From assembly GCF_036350515.1 (NCBI RefSeq), contig NZ_JAZDUE010000003.1, positions 248,001 through 312,000 of the forward strand: a stretch of 64,000 bases of DNA, in the 5' to 3' direction. This document shows, piece by piece, positions 24,252-33,145 of this stretch (the first letter of the stretch is position 1; the number at the start of each line of letters is the position of its first letter). The notes below the pieces were generated by a model that saw only the letters and a program-made list of their open reading frames with translations, was not told the origin of the DNA and did no database searches. The translations under genes were made by a program, and so were the position numbers. The DNA is from Gordonia prachuapensis (GTDB lineage: Bacteria; Actinomycetota; Actinomycetes; Mycobacteriales; Mycobacteriaceae).

Positions 24252-25835
24252 GTGGAGGCCAGAGGGGACAACGAACTCGACAGGTCGACGTGGGGGCCCG
24301 ACGACACCGAGCTCCATGACACCGACCGCGATGACACCGACGTCGATGCCACCGGGCCCGATCGGTCGGCGACGACCGAGGCCACGCCCGGCGAGGCGGG
24401 AGACCGCCACGTCCCGGTGTCGCCGAATACAGCTGCAGTGTTCGGCCGTCCCGCAGGAGTCGAGGGCTCCTTCGCGAACCCGGCTACGACGCACCCGGGC
24501 GGGGTGGACGATCGCCCGATGCCCGAGGTCGCTGCGCCCGATCCGGTTCTCGCCGAGGCATTCGGTCGTCCCGTCGGCGCGACCGAGACCCTGCAGCGAG
24601 ACCCCTTGGCGTCCTACGGGGAACCGGACGCGCCGGACGACCCGGCCGATCCGTGGCGCGACCCGGAGAGCATGGCGTCCCTCACCGACCCCGCACTGAC
24701 CCCGCCGGTGGTCGCCGAACCGACCGATCCCGGACCCAAGCTGGGCATCCAGGACATCCTGTTCGGCAAGCGGGTGAGTTGGCACGCGCTGGCGACGCTG
24801 GCGGTCCTGGCGCTGGTGGTCGGGCTCTTCGGCGGACTCATGGGACGATGGACCGCCGAGGTCGTCGCGCCCCTGAACTCCGACTCGGTGCAGCTGTCCA
24901 CGGGCGACGCGGAGGACGGGGCGCCGCCGCGGTCCCCGGTGGCGGGCGTCGCGCGGGCGGTGGAGAAGTCCGTGGTCGCACTCGATGTCCGGACCGCGAG
25001 TTCGGTCGGTACCGGGTCGGGATTCGTCATCGATCCGGACGGCTACATCGTCACCAACAATCACGTCATCGCGATGGCAGCCAACGACCGCAACGCCAAG
25101 TTGGAGGCCGTGTTCTTCGATCGCACGCGGGTTCCCGCCCGCATCGTCGGCCGTGACATCAGGACCGATCTCGCCGTGGTCAAGGTCGACAACGTCGACA
25201 ACCTCACGGTCTCCTCTCTCGGCAACTCCGATGACCTGCAGATCGGGCAGGAGGTCATCGCCTTCGGCTCCCCGCTGGGCCTGGATCGCACCGTGACCAG
25301 CGGCATCGTCAGTGCGCTGAACCGGCCGGTGCCGTTGCGTCCGGACGCCGAATCCGACACCGACGCGGTGATCGACGCCATCCAGACCGACGCGGCCATC
25401 AACCCCGGCAACTCCGGCGGCCCGCTCGTCGACGACGACGCCGAGGTCGTCGGCATCAACACCGCCGGACTCGTGCCCGGAGGTGGGTCGATCGGTCTGG
25501 GCTTCGCGATCCCGATCAACCAGGTGGTGCCGATCGCGCAAACCCTCATCCGGAACGGCGAGGTCCGCCATCCGCAGATCGGGGTCAACGCGAGTTCGGT
25601 CCGCAACGACCGCGTCCTCGGCGCGCAGATCCGCAACGTCGTCGCCGGTGGGCCCGCCGACCGTGCCGGGGTCCGCGAAGAGGATGTGATCACCTCGTTC
25701 AACGGCCGCACCATCGAGAGCGCCGATGAATTGACGGTGGCGGTCCGGACGGCGAAGATCGACGACGAGGTGCCGTTCACATACTGGCGTGACGGGCGTA
25801 CCTTCACCGGTACGATCACTCCGGCCAGTGACTGA
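24252..25835 (+). CDS. htrA: HtrA/DegP-like membrane-anchored serine protease
   Basis: 527 residues. An acidic cytoplasmic tail (1-~170) is followed by one membrane helix (HALATLAVLALVVGLFGGLMG, ~178-198), a trypsin-like domain with catalytic His in VTNNHVI (~276), Asp in RTDLAVVKV (~307) and Ser in NPGNSGGPLV (~389), and a C-terminal PDZ domain (~430-520). It degrades or refolds damaged envelope proteins. GTG start 3 bp after the rseA stop, so it is in the sigE-rseA-htrA-tatB operon. Length is close to that recalled for M. tuberculosis HtrA. Confidence 0.93.
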   Translation: MEARGDNELDRSTWGPDDTELHDTDRDDTDVDATGPDRSATTEATPGEAGDRHVPVSPNTAAVFGRPAGVEGSFANPATTHPGGVDDRPMPEVAAPDPVLAEAFGRPVGATETLQRDPLASYGEPDAPDDPADPWRDPESMASLTDPALTPPVVAEPTDPGPKLGIQDILFGKRVSWHALATLAVLALVVGLFGGLMGRWTAEVVAPLNSDSVQLSTGDAEDGAPPRSPVAGVARAVEKSVVALDVRTASSVGTGSGFVIDPDGYIVTNNHVIAMAANDRNAKLEAVFFDRTRVPARIVGRDIRTDLAVVKVDNVDNLTVSSLGNSDDLQIGQEVIAFGSPLGLDRTVTSGIVSALNRPVPLRPDAESDTDAVIDAIQTDAAINPGNSGGPLVDDDAEVVGINTAGLVPGGGSIGLGFAIPINQVVPIAQTLIRNGEVRHPQIGVNASSVRNDRVLGAQIRNVVAGGPADRAGVREEDVITSFNGRTIESADELTVAVRTAKIDDEVPFTYWRDGRTFTGTITPASD

Positions 25836-25861
25836 TCACGGTCCGGCGAGGGGAAGGCGAC

Positions 25862-26317
25862 ATGTTCAGCAGCATCGGGTGGGGTGAGATCGCCGTCCTG
25901 CTGGTCGCCGGTCTGGTCATCCTCGGCCCCGATCGTCTTCCGGGCGCGGTCTCCTGGACGATGAAGTCCCTACGACAGGTCCGCGACTACGCGACCGGCG
26001 CCACCGACCAGCTCAAGAACGAACTGGGCTCCGACTTCGACGACCTACGCAAACCGCTGTCCGACCTCAACGAGCTCCGTGGGATGACCCCACGCGCGGT
26101 GGTCACCCGGCACCTGCTGGACGGCGACGATTCGATCTTCAAGCTGGGTCTCGACAACACCACCGTCGACCGGTCGACGACCGACACCCCGGAGATCAAA
26201 CCGGTGTCCGCGCCGCTGCCGGCGCCACACGGGGAAGACGACGCATCGTCGTCCGACACGACCACCCGGACTCCCGGGTCCCGTCAGCACCAGGTCGGCG
26301 ACTGGGACGCGACCTGA
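25862..26317 (+). CDS. tatB: Sec-independent translocase subunit TatB
   Basis: 151 residues. N-terminal membrane helix (IGWGEIAVLLVAGLVILGPDRLP) with the family GPDRLP hinge and an amphipathic helix at 27-60, then a polar tail. TatB with TatC receives twin-arginine signal peptides. GAGGGGAAGG lies just before the ATG. It follows htrA by 26 bp, the order seen in mycobacteria, and ends 10 bp from the convergent mrp gene. Confidence 0.93.
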   Translation: MFSSIGWGEIAVLLVAGLVILGPDRLPGAVSWTMKSLRQVRDYATGATDQLKNELGSDFDDLRKPLSDLNELRGMTPRAVVTRHLLDGDDSIFKLGLDNTTVDRSTTDTPEIKPVSAPLPAPHGEDDASSSDTTTRTPGSRQHQVGDWDAT

Positions 26318-26327
26318 CAGACACCCG

Positions 26328-27473
26328 TCAGCCGTGCCGCGTCGTGTCGAGCCCGAGGCTCATCCCGGCGAGACCTCGTCGGCGAACCGCCAGTTTCTCG
26401 GCGACCGCTCGGAGCGCGGAACCGGACGCGGACTCCGGATCGGACAGAACCACCGGCATGCCCGCGTCACCGCCCTCACGCAGGGTCGTCTCGAGCGGCA
26501 CCTGACCGAGCAACTCCACCGACGAGCCGACCGCGCGGGTCAACCGTTCGGCGACCATCTCGCCGCCGCCCGAACCGAACGGCTCCATCCGCGAGCCGTC
26601 GGGCAGTTCCATCCAGGACATGTTCTCCACCACACCCAGGATCTTCTGCCGCGTCTGCAGGGCGATCGCGCCGGCACGTTCGGCGACCTCGGCCGCCGCC
26701 TGCTGCGGAGTGGTGACGACCAGGATCTCCGCACCCGGGATGAGCTGGGCGATGGAGATGGCGACGTCCCCGGTACCCGGCGGGAGATCGAGGAGCAACA
26801 CGTCGAGGTCGCCCCAGTAGACGTCGGCGAGGAACTGCTGCAGCGCCCGGTGCAGCATCGGGCCGCGCCAGGTCACCGGGGTGTTGCCGTCGGTGAACTG
26901 GCCGATCGAGATGAATCGGACGCCGTGGCTCTGCGGCGGCATGATCATCTGCTCGACCTGCGTGGGCTTGGCGTCGCTACCGAGCATCCGGGGCACCGAG
27001 TGGCCGTAGATGTCGGCATCGAGCACACCCACACTGAGTCCGCGTTCGGCGAGCGCGACGGCGAGGTTCACGGTGACGCTGGACTTGCCGACGCCGCCCT
27101 TGCCGGAGGCGACGGCGTACACGCGCGTGAGTGAACCCGGTTGGGCGAACGGGATCACGGGTTCGGCGCGGTCTCCGCGCAGCTTCTTGCGCAGTGTGGT
27201 GCGTTGCTCGTCGTCCATCACGTCGAGTTCCACCCGAACCGTCCCGACTCCGGGGACATCGGCTGCGGCGGTCTCGACGCGCCCGCTGATCTCGTTGCGC
27301 ATCGGGCAACCCGACGTCGTCAGGTACACGACGATGTCCACGCTGGCGTCGTCGTTGACGGTGATCGACTTGACCATGCCGAGGTCGGTGATGGGTTTGC
27401 CGATCTCGGGGTCGTTGACCTTGCTCAGTGCGGCACGGACCGCTGATTCGGTGGGGAGAACTCCGGTAGTCAT
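26328..27473 (-). CDS. mrp: Mrp/ApbC Fe-S cluster carrier P-loop ATPase
   Basis: 381 residues. An N-terminal MIP18/DUF59 domain (~5-95, with VYLTTSGCPMRNEI) is followed by a ParA-like ATPase: deviant Walker A VASGKGGVGKSSVTVNLA (~120-137), DADIYGHSVPRMLG and DLPPGTGD. It carries Fe-S clusters to apoproteins. The C-terminal CxxC that bridges the cluster in enterobacterial ApbC is absent: the matching segment reads VVENMSWMELPDGSRM. I recall the same lack in the mycobacterial protein, so this is lineage-typical. Confidence 0.92.
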   Translation of the reverse strand: MTTGVLPTESAVRAALSKVNDPEIGKPITDLGMVKSITVNDDASVDIVVYLTTSGCPMRNEISGRVETAAADVPGVGTVRVELDVMDDEQRTTLRKKLRGDRAEPVIPFAQPGSLTRVYAVASGKGGVGKSSVTVNLAVALAERGLSVGVLDADIYGHSVPRMLGSDAKPTQVEQMIMPPQSHGVRFISIGQFTDGNTPVTWRGPMLHRALQQFLADVYWGDLDVLLLDLPPGTGDVAISIAQLIPGAEILVVTTPQQAAAEVAERAGAIALQTRQKILGVVENMSWMELPDGSRMEPFGSGGGEMVAERLTRAVGSSVELLGQVPLETTLREGGDAGMPVVLSDPESASGSALRAVAEKLAVRRRGLAGMSLGLDTTRHG

Positions 27474-27527
27474 CCCTGCCAGCTTAACGCTCGGGCATAT
27501 CGGTCCTGGCAGACCGTGTGGCCGACG

Positions 27528-28655
27528 TCAGCGGGCGGCGTCGGGAACCGGTGTCGTCGTCGGCGCACCCTGCCGGCGCGATTGCGGGTTGTTCCGCGGC
27601 GTCGGCTCCTGTCCGGGGGCGGTCCGCGGCTGCAGCTGCGGCGGCAGCATCTCCCGGGGGATCAGATCGGGCGGCAGACACAGCTGACCGATACAGGTGG
27701 GCGGGGGAGTGCTGCTGGTCTCGGGCGTCGTCGACGACGGTGCCGACGAACTCTCGCCCGGGGTCGTCGGGGTGGACGGTTTCTTGGTCGAGGACTTGCT
27801 CGGCTTGCGCTTCGGTTCCGGGATGGGATCGGTCGGCATCACGCCGGTGGCGTAGGCGCCTGCCCAGCTCAGGACGTTGGCCACGTACTCCATCGAGCGG
27901 TTGTAGCGCAGGATCGCCGAGACCTTGTTCTCTTCGGCCAGGATGTCGGTGACGCCCGCACACAGGTAGCGGCCGGCGGAATAGGTGGCGTCGAAGACGT
28001 TGTTCGGGTCCGACTTGCCGTCGCCGTTGGCGTCCGATCCCCAGCTGGCCCAGGTGCTCGGGATGAACTGCATCGGCCCCATGGCGCGGTCGTGTGACGC
28101 GTCGCCGTCGATGCTGCCGCCGTCGGTGTCGCGGATCACCGCGTTGCCGGCGAGGGAGCCGTCGAGGATCGGCCCGGCGATCGGGTTGATGGTGGTGCCG
28201 AATTCGTCGACCGAGCCGTTGGACGCGTGATTGGACTCGATCCGGCCGATTCCCGCCAGCAGGAACCACGGCAGCTTGCACTGCGGGGACTCGGCGTCGA
28301 CGCGATTGGCGGCGAGCTTGTAGGCCTGCAGCACCACCCCGGGGATGCCGAGCGGGCCGCTCGGCAGACTCGCGGCGATCCGGAATTGTGGCGCGACGAC
28401 CGGCTCGGGGGTCTTCGGCGGCGGTGCGAAGCCCAGCAGCGTGACGGGCGCGCCGGGCACGATCTGCGCGGCAACGACGGGGGTGTCCTCACGCACGGTT
28501 TCCGGTTGCGCGAGCGATCCGCCGGCTGCGCTCGACGTCGCCGCTCCCAGCATCATCGCGCCGACCAGCACGCCGCCGGTGCCGACCGCGAGCGCGCGCC
28601 GGGACACACGTGCCCGGCGTGGTCCGCGGGTACGGCGGAACGGTCGCGGGCTCAC
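27528..28655 (-). CDS. Secreted lytic transglycosylase, Pro/Ser/Thr-rich tail
   Basis: 375 residues. A Tat/Sec-like basic N terminus with a hydrophobic stretch (~22-45) suggests export. The catalytic domain (~95-245) has AGIGRIESNHASNG with the catalytic Glu, GPMQFIPSTWASWG and DANGDGKSDPNNVFDATYSAGRYLC, typical of MltB/SLT-type transglycosylases in actinobacteria that cut peptidoglycan glycan chains. After it come ~100 residues rich in Pro/Ser/Thr, probably a wall-spanning linker. GTG start with GAGGGG 6 nt before. Position after mrp matches M. tuberculosis Rv1230c. Confidence 0.87.
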   Translation of the reverse strand: MSPRPFRRTRGPRRARVSRRALAVGTGGVLVGAMMLGAATSSAAGGSLAQPETVREDTPVVAAQIVPGAPVTLLGFAPPPKTPEPVVAPQFRIAASLPSGPLGIPGVVLQAYKLAANRVDAESPQCKLPWFLLAGIGRIESNHASNGSVDEFGTTINPIAGPILDGSLAGNAVIRDTDGGSIDGDASHDRAMGPMQFIPSTWASWGSDANGDGKSDPNNVFDATYSAGRYLCAGVTDILAEENKVSAILRYNRSMEYVANVLSWAGAYATGVMPTDPIPEPKRKPSKSSTKKPSTPTTPGESSSAPSSTTPETSSTPPPTCIGQLCLPPDLIPREMLPPQLQPRTAPGQEPTPRNNPQSRRQGAPTTTPVPDAAR

Positions 28656-28950
28656 CGCTCACCCCTCGGCGACATCGTCCCTCCCGTGGCCGGTGCGGTC
28701 TGCGACCGCGAAACCGACGTCGACTGCCTGTCCACACCCACTCCGTCTGTCCACCACTCGTGTATGTCCGCCTGACCTGCGCGGGGATATGCCGGAACCG
28801 GCCGTGTCATTCCCCCGGGATCTCCCCCGGACACCTGCTCCCCGGACCGGCTGACGTGTGACCCACGATACATATGGGTCGACTGCCCCAGTACAGGAAC
28901 CCGACAATTCTTGACCACATGCATCTGATCGGGCGATGAACACTCGTGTG
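28656..28950. other. 295-bp gene-free region with inverted repeats
   Basis: Lies upstream of the secreted transglycosylase and downstream of nothing on the other strand. It holds GCCGGAACCGGC (28791-28802), CCGGG/CCCGG (28815-28819 with 28826-28830) and outer TGTC/GACA arms, so a transcript of the minus strand could form nested stems 150-200 nt before the start codon. Cell-wall hydrolase genes of actinobacteria sometimes carry long structured c-di-AMP-sensing leaders, but I could not match the defining motifs here. Confidence 0.35.
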
Positions 28951-29490
28951 TTACTTGTCGGGGTCCCGCGAGCCGCCGGATCGCGGATCGAACTCGTCGT
29001 CCTCGTCGGTGGACGGTGACAGTCTCTCGGTGAGTTCGGTCAGCAGGTCGTCGAACTCCCGTCGCAGGTAGTCGCGCGTGACGGTGTCGCCGACCGCGAG
29101 TCGCACGGCCGCCAGCTCACGCGCGAGGAACTCGGTGTCGGCCTTGGTCTGCGCTGCGCGCATCCGATCCTCGTCGAGCGAGACCTTGTCCCGGTTCTCC
29201 TGCCGGTTCTGCGCGAGCAGGATCAGCGGTGCCGCGTAGGCCGCCTGGGTGGAGAAGGCGAGGTTCAGCAAGATGAACGGATACGGGTCCCACCGCCAGG
29301 AGACCGCGACGAGGTTCAGCGCGATCCACACGATCACGATGACGGTCTGGATGGCCAGATATCGTCCGGTGCCGAGGAACCGGGCGATGCGTTCGGCGTA
29401 CACCCCCACGACGTCGGAGTCGAGATTGAACGAGAACCGGCGGCCCTGTCGCGGGGTGTCGAGGCGACGCCCGGACGGTTCGGGGCTCAC
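28951..29490 (-). CDS. DUF1003 membrane protein
   Basis: 179 residues. Two membrane helices (~45-65 and ~73-95) enclose WDPYPFILLNLAFSTQAAYAAPLILLAQNRQ, the DUF1003 signature; a charged helical tail follows (EDRMRAAQTKADTEFLARELAAVR). The biochemical role is unknown. Its start overlaps the upstream MgtE-N/CBS gene by 4 bp (ATGA), so the two are co-translated. The same pair is known from M. tuberculosis (Rv1231c-Rv1232c). Confidence 0.85.
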   Translation of the reverse strand: MSPEPSGRRLDTPRQGRRFSFNLDSDVVGVYAERIARFLGTGRYLAIQTVIVIVWIALNLVAVSWRWDPYPFILLNLAFSTQAAYAAPLILLAQNRQENRDKVSLDEDRMRAAQTKADTEFLARELAAVRLAVGDTVTRDYLRREFDDLLTELTERLSPSTDEDDEFDPRSGGSRDPDK

Positions 29491-30809
29491 GCACCCGCTC
29501 CTGCGGCGTCGGCATCGGTGATCTTCGGGATCGGTCCGGTGTCATCGGAGTCGGTCTCACGCCAGTCGCGGGGGAGGAGCTCGTCGAGGAGGTCGTCGAC
29601 GGTGACCGCGCCGAGGAGGTGACCTCCCTCGTCGACCACGGGACCACACACGATGTTGTAGGTCGCGAAGTACCGGGTCACGGTTTCCAGGGAGTCCTCG
29701 GGGTGCAGCCGCGACAGGTCGGTGTCCAGGATTCCGGCGACGAGGTCTGCGGGCGGCTCACGCAGGAGCGCCTGCAGATGGGCGCAGCCGATGTACTTGC
29801 CGGTTGGCGTGGCAGTGGGTGGGCGCACCACGAAGATCTGACTCGCCGCGGCCGGGGTGACATCCGGATTGCGTGCGCGGGCAAGGGCTTCGGCGATCGT
29901 CGTCGCCGGCGTGACGATGATCGGTTCGGTGGTCATCAACCCGCCCGCGGTGTCCGGTGAGTGGGTGAGCAGACGGCGGACCGGCTCGGAGTCCTCCGGG
30001 TCCATGCGTTCGAGCAGCGATTCGGCCTCCGCGTCGGGCAGTTCACCCAGCAGGTCGGCCGCGTCATCGGGGTCCATCGCCTCGAGCACGTCGACCGCGC
30101 GTTCGAGCTCTAGATGGGCCAGGACGTCGGTCTGGTCGTCGGGTGGGAGCTCCTGCAGCACGTCGGCCAGCCGCTCGTCGTCGAGAGCCGCGGCGATCTC
30201 GTCGCGGCGTTTGACGGGGAGTTCGCGCAACGCGTTGGCGACGTCCGCGGCGCGCATGCCCTCGAACTGCTGCAGCGCCTGCGCGACTCCCTGTCCGGGG
30301 AGGTTCAGCTCGGTGGGGGTGAGGCCGATGACGTGGTTCCAATCGACCACATGTGTCTCCCCGCGCCGGCGGAGACCCTTGCGGCCGGTGCGGACGGCGA
30401 CACGCGACACCACCCAGTCGCGGGTACGGGTACGTTCGATACCCAGATCGACGATCATCACATCCACGCCGGCCAGGTCGACCAGGTCGGGATCGTCAAC
30501 GCGGACACGGGAATCGAGGATCTGGCCGATCGCCAGCGCCTCGCCCGGCCGCAGGTGCAGCCGCCGGAGGCTCACGTTGCCAGTGTTCAGGGTGACCGCC
30601 TGGGGCTCGATCGACGTCACCCGCAGCATCGGGACGAAGATCCGGCGACGGGTGGTCAGTTCCACGGCGAGTCCGAGTGCACGTGGCTGCTGGCCGGACA
30701 GCCGGACCGCGACGACGACGTCGCGAACCCGTCCGATCGACTCGCCGTCCGGTCCGAGCACGGCCAATCCGACCAACCTGGCCACGTACACCTTGCTCAC
30801 GACCGCCAT
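29487..30809 (-). CDS. Soluble PRC-barrel + MgtE N-domain + CBS-pair protein
   Basis: 440 residues without any membrane helix. An N-terminal PRC-barrel-like part (1-~90: GPDGESIGRVRDVV) is followed by an MgtE N-terminal superhelical domain (~180-290: ALRELPVKRRDEIAAALDDERLADVLQELPPDDQTDVLAHL) and two CBS motifs (~295-420: LMTTEPIIVTP and ITRYFATYNIVCGPVVDEGGHLLGAVTVDDLLDELL). MgtE transporters carry these domains as Mg2+ sensors before their membrane channel, and here the channel part is missing. TACCCT is 7 nt upstream of the ATG, so a leaderless start is likely. It is co-translated with DUF1003. Confidence 0.85.
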   Translation of the reverse strand: MAVVSKVYVARLVGLAVLGPDGESIGRVRDVVVAVRLSGQQPRALGLAVELTTRRRIFVPMLRVTSIEPQAVTLNTGNVSLRRLHLRPGEALAIGQILDSRVRVDDPDLVDLAGVDVMIVDLGIERTRTRDWVVSRVAVRTGRKGLRRRGETHVVDWNHVIGLTPTELNLPGQGVAQALQQFEGMRAADVANALRELPVKRRDEIAAALDDERLADVLQELPPDDQTDVLAHLELERAVDVLEAMDPDDAADLLGELPDAEAESLLERMDPEDSEPVRRLLTHSPDTAGGLMTTEPIIVTPATTIAEALARARNPDVTPAAASQIFVVRPPTATPTGKYIGCAHLQALLREPPADLVAGILDTDLSRLHPEDSLETVTRYFATYNIVCGPVVDEGGHLLGAVTVDDLLDELLPRDWRETDSDDTGPIPKITDADAAGAGA

Positions 30810-30912
30810 GGGAGTAAGGGTAGTGGCAGCGGGATGCGTGCTGCGCGTCCCGGCTGTCGGTCACCGCGCCCCCGGACGTCGACAGGGTGTGCACCGAAGG
30901 CACCGAAGAGTC

Positions 30913-30948
30913 GCGCCGGAGGCGCCCGAATAGTCGCGCCGAAGGCGC
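30913..30948 (+). repeat. Tandem pair of GCGCC-GGCGC hairpins
   Basis: GCGCC-GGA-GGCGC (30913-30925) and GCGCC-GAA-GGCGC (30936-30948) lie 23 bp apart inside a duplicated unit sharing AGTCGCGCCG and AGGCGCC. They fall in the 159-bp divergent gap between the MgtE-N/CBS gene and the general-stress-like gene, about 20 bp upstream of the latter's start. They may act as RNA stem-loops in its leader or be a duplicated protein site. Confidence 0.6.
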
Positions 30949-30968
30949 CAGAACAGTGAGGACGCGAG

Positions 30969-31457
30969 ATGACGAACCCGATGCGCCCAGGCCGCGAGAC
31001 CCCGGGCCTGCCGACGCCGCCGAAGGGTTGGCCGATCGGTTCGTACGGCACCTACGCGGAGGCGCAGCGCGCCGTGGATTACCTGTCGGATCAGAACTTC
31101 ACCGTGCAGGACGTGACCATCGTCGGTGTCGACCTGATGCAGGTCGAGCGGGTGATAGGTCGTCTGACCTGGGGAAAGGTGATCGGCGGCGGTGTCGTCT
31201 CGGGTGCCTGGCTGGGCCTCTTCTTCGGTCTGCTCGTGTCCCTGGTGGTGACCGGCGCCGGATTCGCCCCCATCGTCTTCGGTCTGGTCGGCGGCATCAT
31301 CTTCGGGTTGATCTCGACCACGATCCCGTACGCCGCGACCCGCGGGCAGCGCGATTTCGCCTCCACGATGCAGCTGGTCGCCGGGCGATACGACGTGCTG
31401 TGCGACCCGCGCACCGCCGAGCAGGCGCGCGACATGCTGAGCCGGCTGGCGACCTGA
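30969..31457 (+). CDS. General-stress-protein 17M/YflT-like membrane protein
   Basis: 162 residues. The N-terminal GSYGTYAEAQRAVDYLSDQNF (~25-45) and VTIVGVDLMQVERV match the heat-induced YflT/GSP17M domain. Two membrane helices with Gly-zipper character (~75-97 and ~100-120) follow, then TMQLVAGRYDVLCDP and a short helix. The position matches M. tuberculosis Rv1234. GAGG about 8 nt before the ATG serves as a ribosome binding site. Function unknown. Confidence 0.8.
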   Translation: MTNPMRPGRETPGLPTPPKGWPIGSYGTYAEAQRAVDYLSDQNFTVQDVTIVGVDLMQVERVIGRLTWGKVIGGGVVSGAWLGLFFGLLVSLVVTGAGFAPIVFGLVGGIIFGLISTTIPYAATRGQRDFASTMQLVAGRYDVLCDPRTAEQARDMLSRLAT

Positions 31458-31585
31458 CCGCGGAATCCGAGACCAGGATCACACGTCCCGAATTCACGGG
31501 GGCGAAGTCCCGATGTAGTTCGACACAGTCGATTTCGGCTCAGATCACGATTCACCTACGTTCTGGCACGCCCTTACCGAATGTG

Positions 31586-31615
31586 TTGCACGTCACGAAC
31601 TGCGAAGGCTAACGT
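31586..31615 (+). promoter_or_regulatory. Housekeeping-type promoter of lpqY operon
   Basis: TTGCAC (31586-31591), an 18-bp spacer and TAACGT (31610-31615), about 63 bp before the lpqY start. GAGGAG at 31669-31674 is the ribosome binding site. Nothing else is visible in the 221-bp gap between the YflT-like gene and lpqY. Confidence 0.55.
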
Positions 31616-31678
31616 AACGCAGACGCTGACCGGTGCGGCCTCGAAGTCTTGCACCGCGAACGACATCGAGGAGGCTGC

Positions 31679-33145
31679 GTGCGGTTGTGGGCTGGCAGTT
31701 CCGATTTCGGTAGATCTTCCCCGGGTCTGAGACGAAGACTGGTGATCGCGGCTGCTGCACTGGCGACCGCGTTGCCGATCGTCACGGCCTGCGGTTCGGG
31801 CTACACGCCCCGGGTCATCAACATCTATCCGCCGGCCGACGGCGCCTCGTTCATCGAGAGCGTGGGCGAGCAGTGCACGGAGCAATCCAATGGCGCGTAC
31901 CGCATCGTCACGACTCCGCTGCCCAAGTCCGCCGACGACCAGCGACTTCAGTTGGCGCGCCGACTCGCCGGCAATGACGCCGGACTCGACCTCATGGGCA
32001 TGGACGTCGTGTGGACCGCGGAGTTCGCCGATGCCGGATGGATGGTGCCGGTGCCGGACGACCTGGCCGAGACTGTCGAGGAGGACACGCTCGGCGGTCC
32101 GCTGGAGACGGCGATGTGGAAGACCGACGACGATGCCGAGCAAAGGCTGTATGCCATCCCGACGTGGACCAACACCCAATTGCTCTGGTACCGGCCGGAC
32201 GTCCTGCGGCAGTACCTGAACAAGTCCCGCCCGGCGAGCACCTGGGAAGAGATGCTCGCGGACACCGAGAGGATCTACGAACAGGGCGGACCCAGCTACA
32301 TCATGGTGCAGGGTCGGCAGTACGAGGGCCTGATGGTGTGGTTCAACTCGGTGCTGGCCAGTGCCGGAGGGCAGGTCGTCGACCCCGATGACCCGAACAA
32401 GGTGACGCTGAACGACACTCCCGAGCACCGCGCCGCCACCGTGCGCGCACTGACGATCCTCAAGGCGGTCGCCACCGCGCCCGGCAGTGATCCCTCGCTG
32501 ACGAACTCCGACGAGTCCGCTGCCCGTCTGGGCATGGAGAACGGCAGCGCGACCTACGAGGTCAACTGGCCGTTCGTGTTCTCGTCGATGCGGAGCAATG
32601 CCGCCGCCGGCGACGTGCCCTTCTTCCCGGAGATGACCGAGTTCGGTCCGATGTTCGCCGATCCGGACAATCCGCCGGCCGACACCGAACTCGCCCCGGT
32701 GAATCGCGTGGTGCGCTCCAAGTTCAACTTCGCCCGCTATCCGGGGGTGAGTCCGGAACTCCCCACCAAGACCACGCTGGGCGGGGTGAACATCGCGGTG
32801 GCGAGTACGTCGCAGCAGCCGGAGTTGGCCTTCGAGGCCGCGGCCTGCCTGACCAGTCGCGAGGCGCAACGCGTGTACTCGATCGAGGGCGGCACCCCAC
32901 CGACCATCGAATCCATCTACGACGACCCGGATTTCCAAGCGGCCTACCCGATGGGCAATGACATCCGTGCGCAGCTCGAGGAGAACACCGCGGCGCTGCG
33001 GCCGGCTTCCCCGGTCTACCAGGCGATCTCGACGCTCCTCACGGCCAAGCTCAGCCCGGTCGGGCAGTGGGACCCGGAGACGCTGGTCGACGAACTCGCC
33101 GAGCAGGTCGAGGCGGCGATCAACGGAGAGGGGCTGATCCCATGA
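31679..33145 (+). CDS. lpqY: Trehalose-binding lipoprotein of LpqY-SugABC
   Basis: 488 residues from GTG 31679, which has GAGGAG 5 nt upstream (the longer ATG start at 31649 has none). A lipoprotein signal peptide ends in IVTAC (lipobox; Cys about residue 38). The mature part is a type-B extracellular sugar-binding protein (GLDLMGMDVVWTAEFADAGW, YAIPTWTNTQLLWYR, YEVNWPFVFSSM). In mycobacteria LpqY-SugABC recovers trehalose released during mycolate transfer. It overlaps sugA by 4 bp. The first of four ordered genes lpqY-sugA-sugB-sugC. Confidence 0.92.
   Translation: MRLWAGSSDFGRSSPGLRRRLVIAAAALATALPIVTACGSGYTPRVINIYPPADGASFIESVGEQCTEQSNGAYRIVTTPLPKSADDQRLQLARRLAGNDAGLDLMGMDVVWTAEFADAGWMVPVPDDLAETVEEDTLGGPLETAMWKTDDDAEQRLYAIPTWTNTQLLWYRPDVLRQYLNKSRPASTWEEMLADTERIYEQGGPSYIMVQGRQYEGLMVWFNSVLASAGGQVVDPDDPNKVTLNDTPEHRAATVRALTILKAVATAPGSDPSLTNSDESAARLGMENGSATYEVNWPFVFSSMRSNAAAGDVPFFPEMTEFGPMFADPDNPPADTELAPVNRVVRSKFNFARYPGVSPELPTKTTLGGVNIAVASTSQQPELAFEAAACLTSREAQRVYSIEGGTPPTIESIYDDPDFQAAYPMGNDIRAQLEENTAALRPASPVYQAISTLLTAKLSPVGQWDPETLVDELAEQVEAAINGEGLIP

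Noticed and set aside
23484..25571. A 695-codon minus-strand frame across rseA/htrA
   Set aside because: Antisense to two well-supported genes; no conserved sequence.
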